A DNA stretch of 13,923 nucleotides from Sphingobacteriaceae bacterium. Lineage in GTDB: Bacteria; Bacteroidota; Bacteroidia; B-17B0; Aurantibacillaceae. Location of the stretch: assembly GCA_025360355.1 (NCBI GenBank), contig JANYCL010000505.1:1-13923 (forward strand). Reading direction: 5' to 3'. The notes beneath the pieces were generated by a model. It was given only the letters and a program-made list of their open reading frames with translations, did not search any database and had not been told where the DNA came from. Positions within the stretch are counted from its first letter, which is position 1; every line of letters starts with the position of its first letter. The position numbers and the translations under genes were made by a program. Of this stretch, positions 13,092-13,923 are shown one piece after another.

Positions 13092-13895
13092 TTAACGCTT
13101 AGGTTTCTTTACAATACAAACACATCTGAATCCCAACATTGCCGTTGGTTTTGTGTAAGCGATATCTTTTCCTACCCTGCATTCTTCTAATTCATTCCGC
13201 CAGCTTCCGCCTTTACTGACTCCTTTTTCTAAAACCATTTCAGAAACGTTTCCTATCATTTGAAACAAACCAAATCGGTTTTTACAATAAGAATATACAG
13301 GTGCCGTTACATCTGCATCATCTTTTGAAGGATATTTTTTTCTAAATTCTGTAGTATCTTTTGGTTCCCAAACATGATTAAATGATGCAAATCCTTTTTC
13401 ATTGAGTCCATTATTAGAAAAATAACTATCACCATTATTACTCAAAAATTCCCACTCTTTTTTTGTCGGCAATCGGTATTCAAAATCGATTAGATCATAC
13501 TTCTTCGAAATACACATAAATTCTTTTACCCTTTCTGTTCTCCACTTAACAAATTCACACGCTTGTTTATATGAAACACCAACAACCGGGTAATCCTTAT
13601 AAGCCGGATGTCTGTAATAATACAATACATAAGGCTCATTACTTGAATTCTTATCACGCCAAACAGTTGTATCCGGTAAAGTTGAAATATGTTCCGCTGA
13701 ATTAGCACCGTATTTACTTTTCATCCAAAATTCATATTCGTTCCATGAAAAATTACTGATCTCAGTTTCATCTGCGTAAAGCGTATCATTTATTTGCTGA
13801 GTGCCCGGAGGAAGAAATGTTTTCTTTTTTTTCTTTGGAATGAAAGCTGTCATCAAAAAAATGAGAGCTGTAAATAGAAGTAATTTTTTTATCAT
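13092..13895 (-). CDS. Exported SUMF1/formylglycine-generating-enzyme-fold protein, likely non-catalytic
   Basis: 267-residue protein with an N-terminal signal or anchor (MIKKLLLFTALIFLMTAFIP, then five Lys) and an FGE-sulfatase (SUMF1) domain. Typical blocks are DETEISNFSWNEYEFWM (42-58), PVVGVSYKQACEFVKWRT (103-120), EYRLPTKKEWEFLS (139-152), NRFGLFQMIGNVSEMV (206-221), KGGSWRN (228-234) and LGFRCV (254-259). In true FGE two cysteines spaced C-x4-C after GGS do the chemistry. Here the second is present (Cys239) but the first position is Asn234, so sulfatase activation is unlikely. Bacteroidota use the same fold in the gliding/T9SS proteins GldJ and GldK; this protein is shorter and has no lipobox, so I do not name it. 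Start: a GTG at 13922 is in frame, but the ATG at 13895 begins a proper signal peptide. It converges on the peptidase gene; its promoter would lie at or beyond the right edge. Confidence 0.82.
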   Translation of the reverse strand: MIKKLLLFTALIFLMTAFIPKKKKKTFLPPGTQQINDTLYADETEISNFSWNEYEFWMKSKYGANSAEHISTLPDTTVWRDKNSSNEPYVLYYYRHPAYKDYPVVGVSYKQACEFVKWRTERVKEFMCISKKYDLIDFEYRLPTKKEWEFLSNNGDSYFSNNGLNEKGFASFNHVWEPKDTTEFRKKYPSKDDADVTAPVYSYCKNRFGLFQMIGNVSEMVLEKGVSKGGSWRNELEECRVGKDIAYTKPTAMLGFRCVCIVKKPKR

Positions 13896-13923
13896 AAATA
13901 CATTTCGTTTTTTCTTAACCACA

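Noticed and set aside
1..13923. A defence island, prophage or mobile element.
   Set aside because: No integrase, transposase, phage structural, restriction, toxin or antitoxin motifs are seen in any frame; the tRNA-Ser gene has no flanking att-like duplication in the window.

Overview
The window is AT-rich chromosomal DNA from a member of the Bacteroidota, probably near the Flavobacteriia/Sphingobacteriia; I cannot place it more finely. The evidence is: a secreted peptidase ending in a type A T9SS sorting domain; a GWxTD-domain protein; several TAnnTTTG promoter elements (the Bacteroidota -7 consensus); a dihydroorotase with the IDDQVHF signature I associate with Bacteroidota; and almost no Shine-Dalgarno sequences.

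Left part (1-4891, all minus strand). Reading leftwards from 4891: a membrane-anchored family 2 glycosyltransferase overlaps the start of an ECF-type sigma factor. Next come a 134-base intergenic stretch built from a 7-base-period repeat plus an inverted copy, then rsmG, then tRNA-Ser(UGA) with its own promoter and a strong intrinsic terminator. Last are a secreted GWxTD protein and, 5 bases after it, a second family 2 glycosyltransferase that runs off the left edge.

Central part (4892-11554, plus strand). A 47-base divergent promoter region drives a tightly packed cluster: HAD phosphatase, tgt (queuine tRNA-ribosyltransferase), an LptF/LptG-type permease, a GT-C membrane glycosyltransferase resembling the Alg9/PIG-B (GT22) group, pyrC (dihydroorotase) and an inositol-monophosphatase family enzyme. 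From tgt onward, gaps are 1-3 bases or the genes overlap, so they are probably co-transcribed. Products range over tRNA modification, LPS export, glycan assembly and pyrimidine synthesis, so this is a mixed housekeeping operon, not one pathway.

Right part (11555-13923). A separate promoter precedes an M23 metallopeptidase with an Ig-like region and a T9SS C-terminal domain. It converges on a minus-strand exported SUMF1/FGE-fold protein that lacks one of the two catalytic cysteines of true formylglycine-generating enzymes. Between the two lies a short hairpin/terminator region that looks like a fragment of a dispersed repeat.

I see no phage, transposon, CRISPR, toxin-antitoxin or defence genes and no clear new system. 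The best leads are the repeat cluster upstream of rsmG, -7 elements so close to start codons that they imply leaderless or mis-called starts, the GT22-like enzyme in a bacterial operon, and the degenerate catalytic or metal sites in Tgt and the SUMF1 protein.
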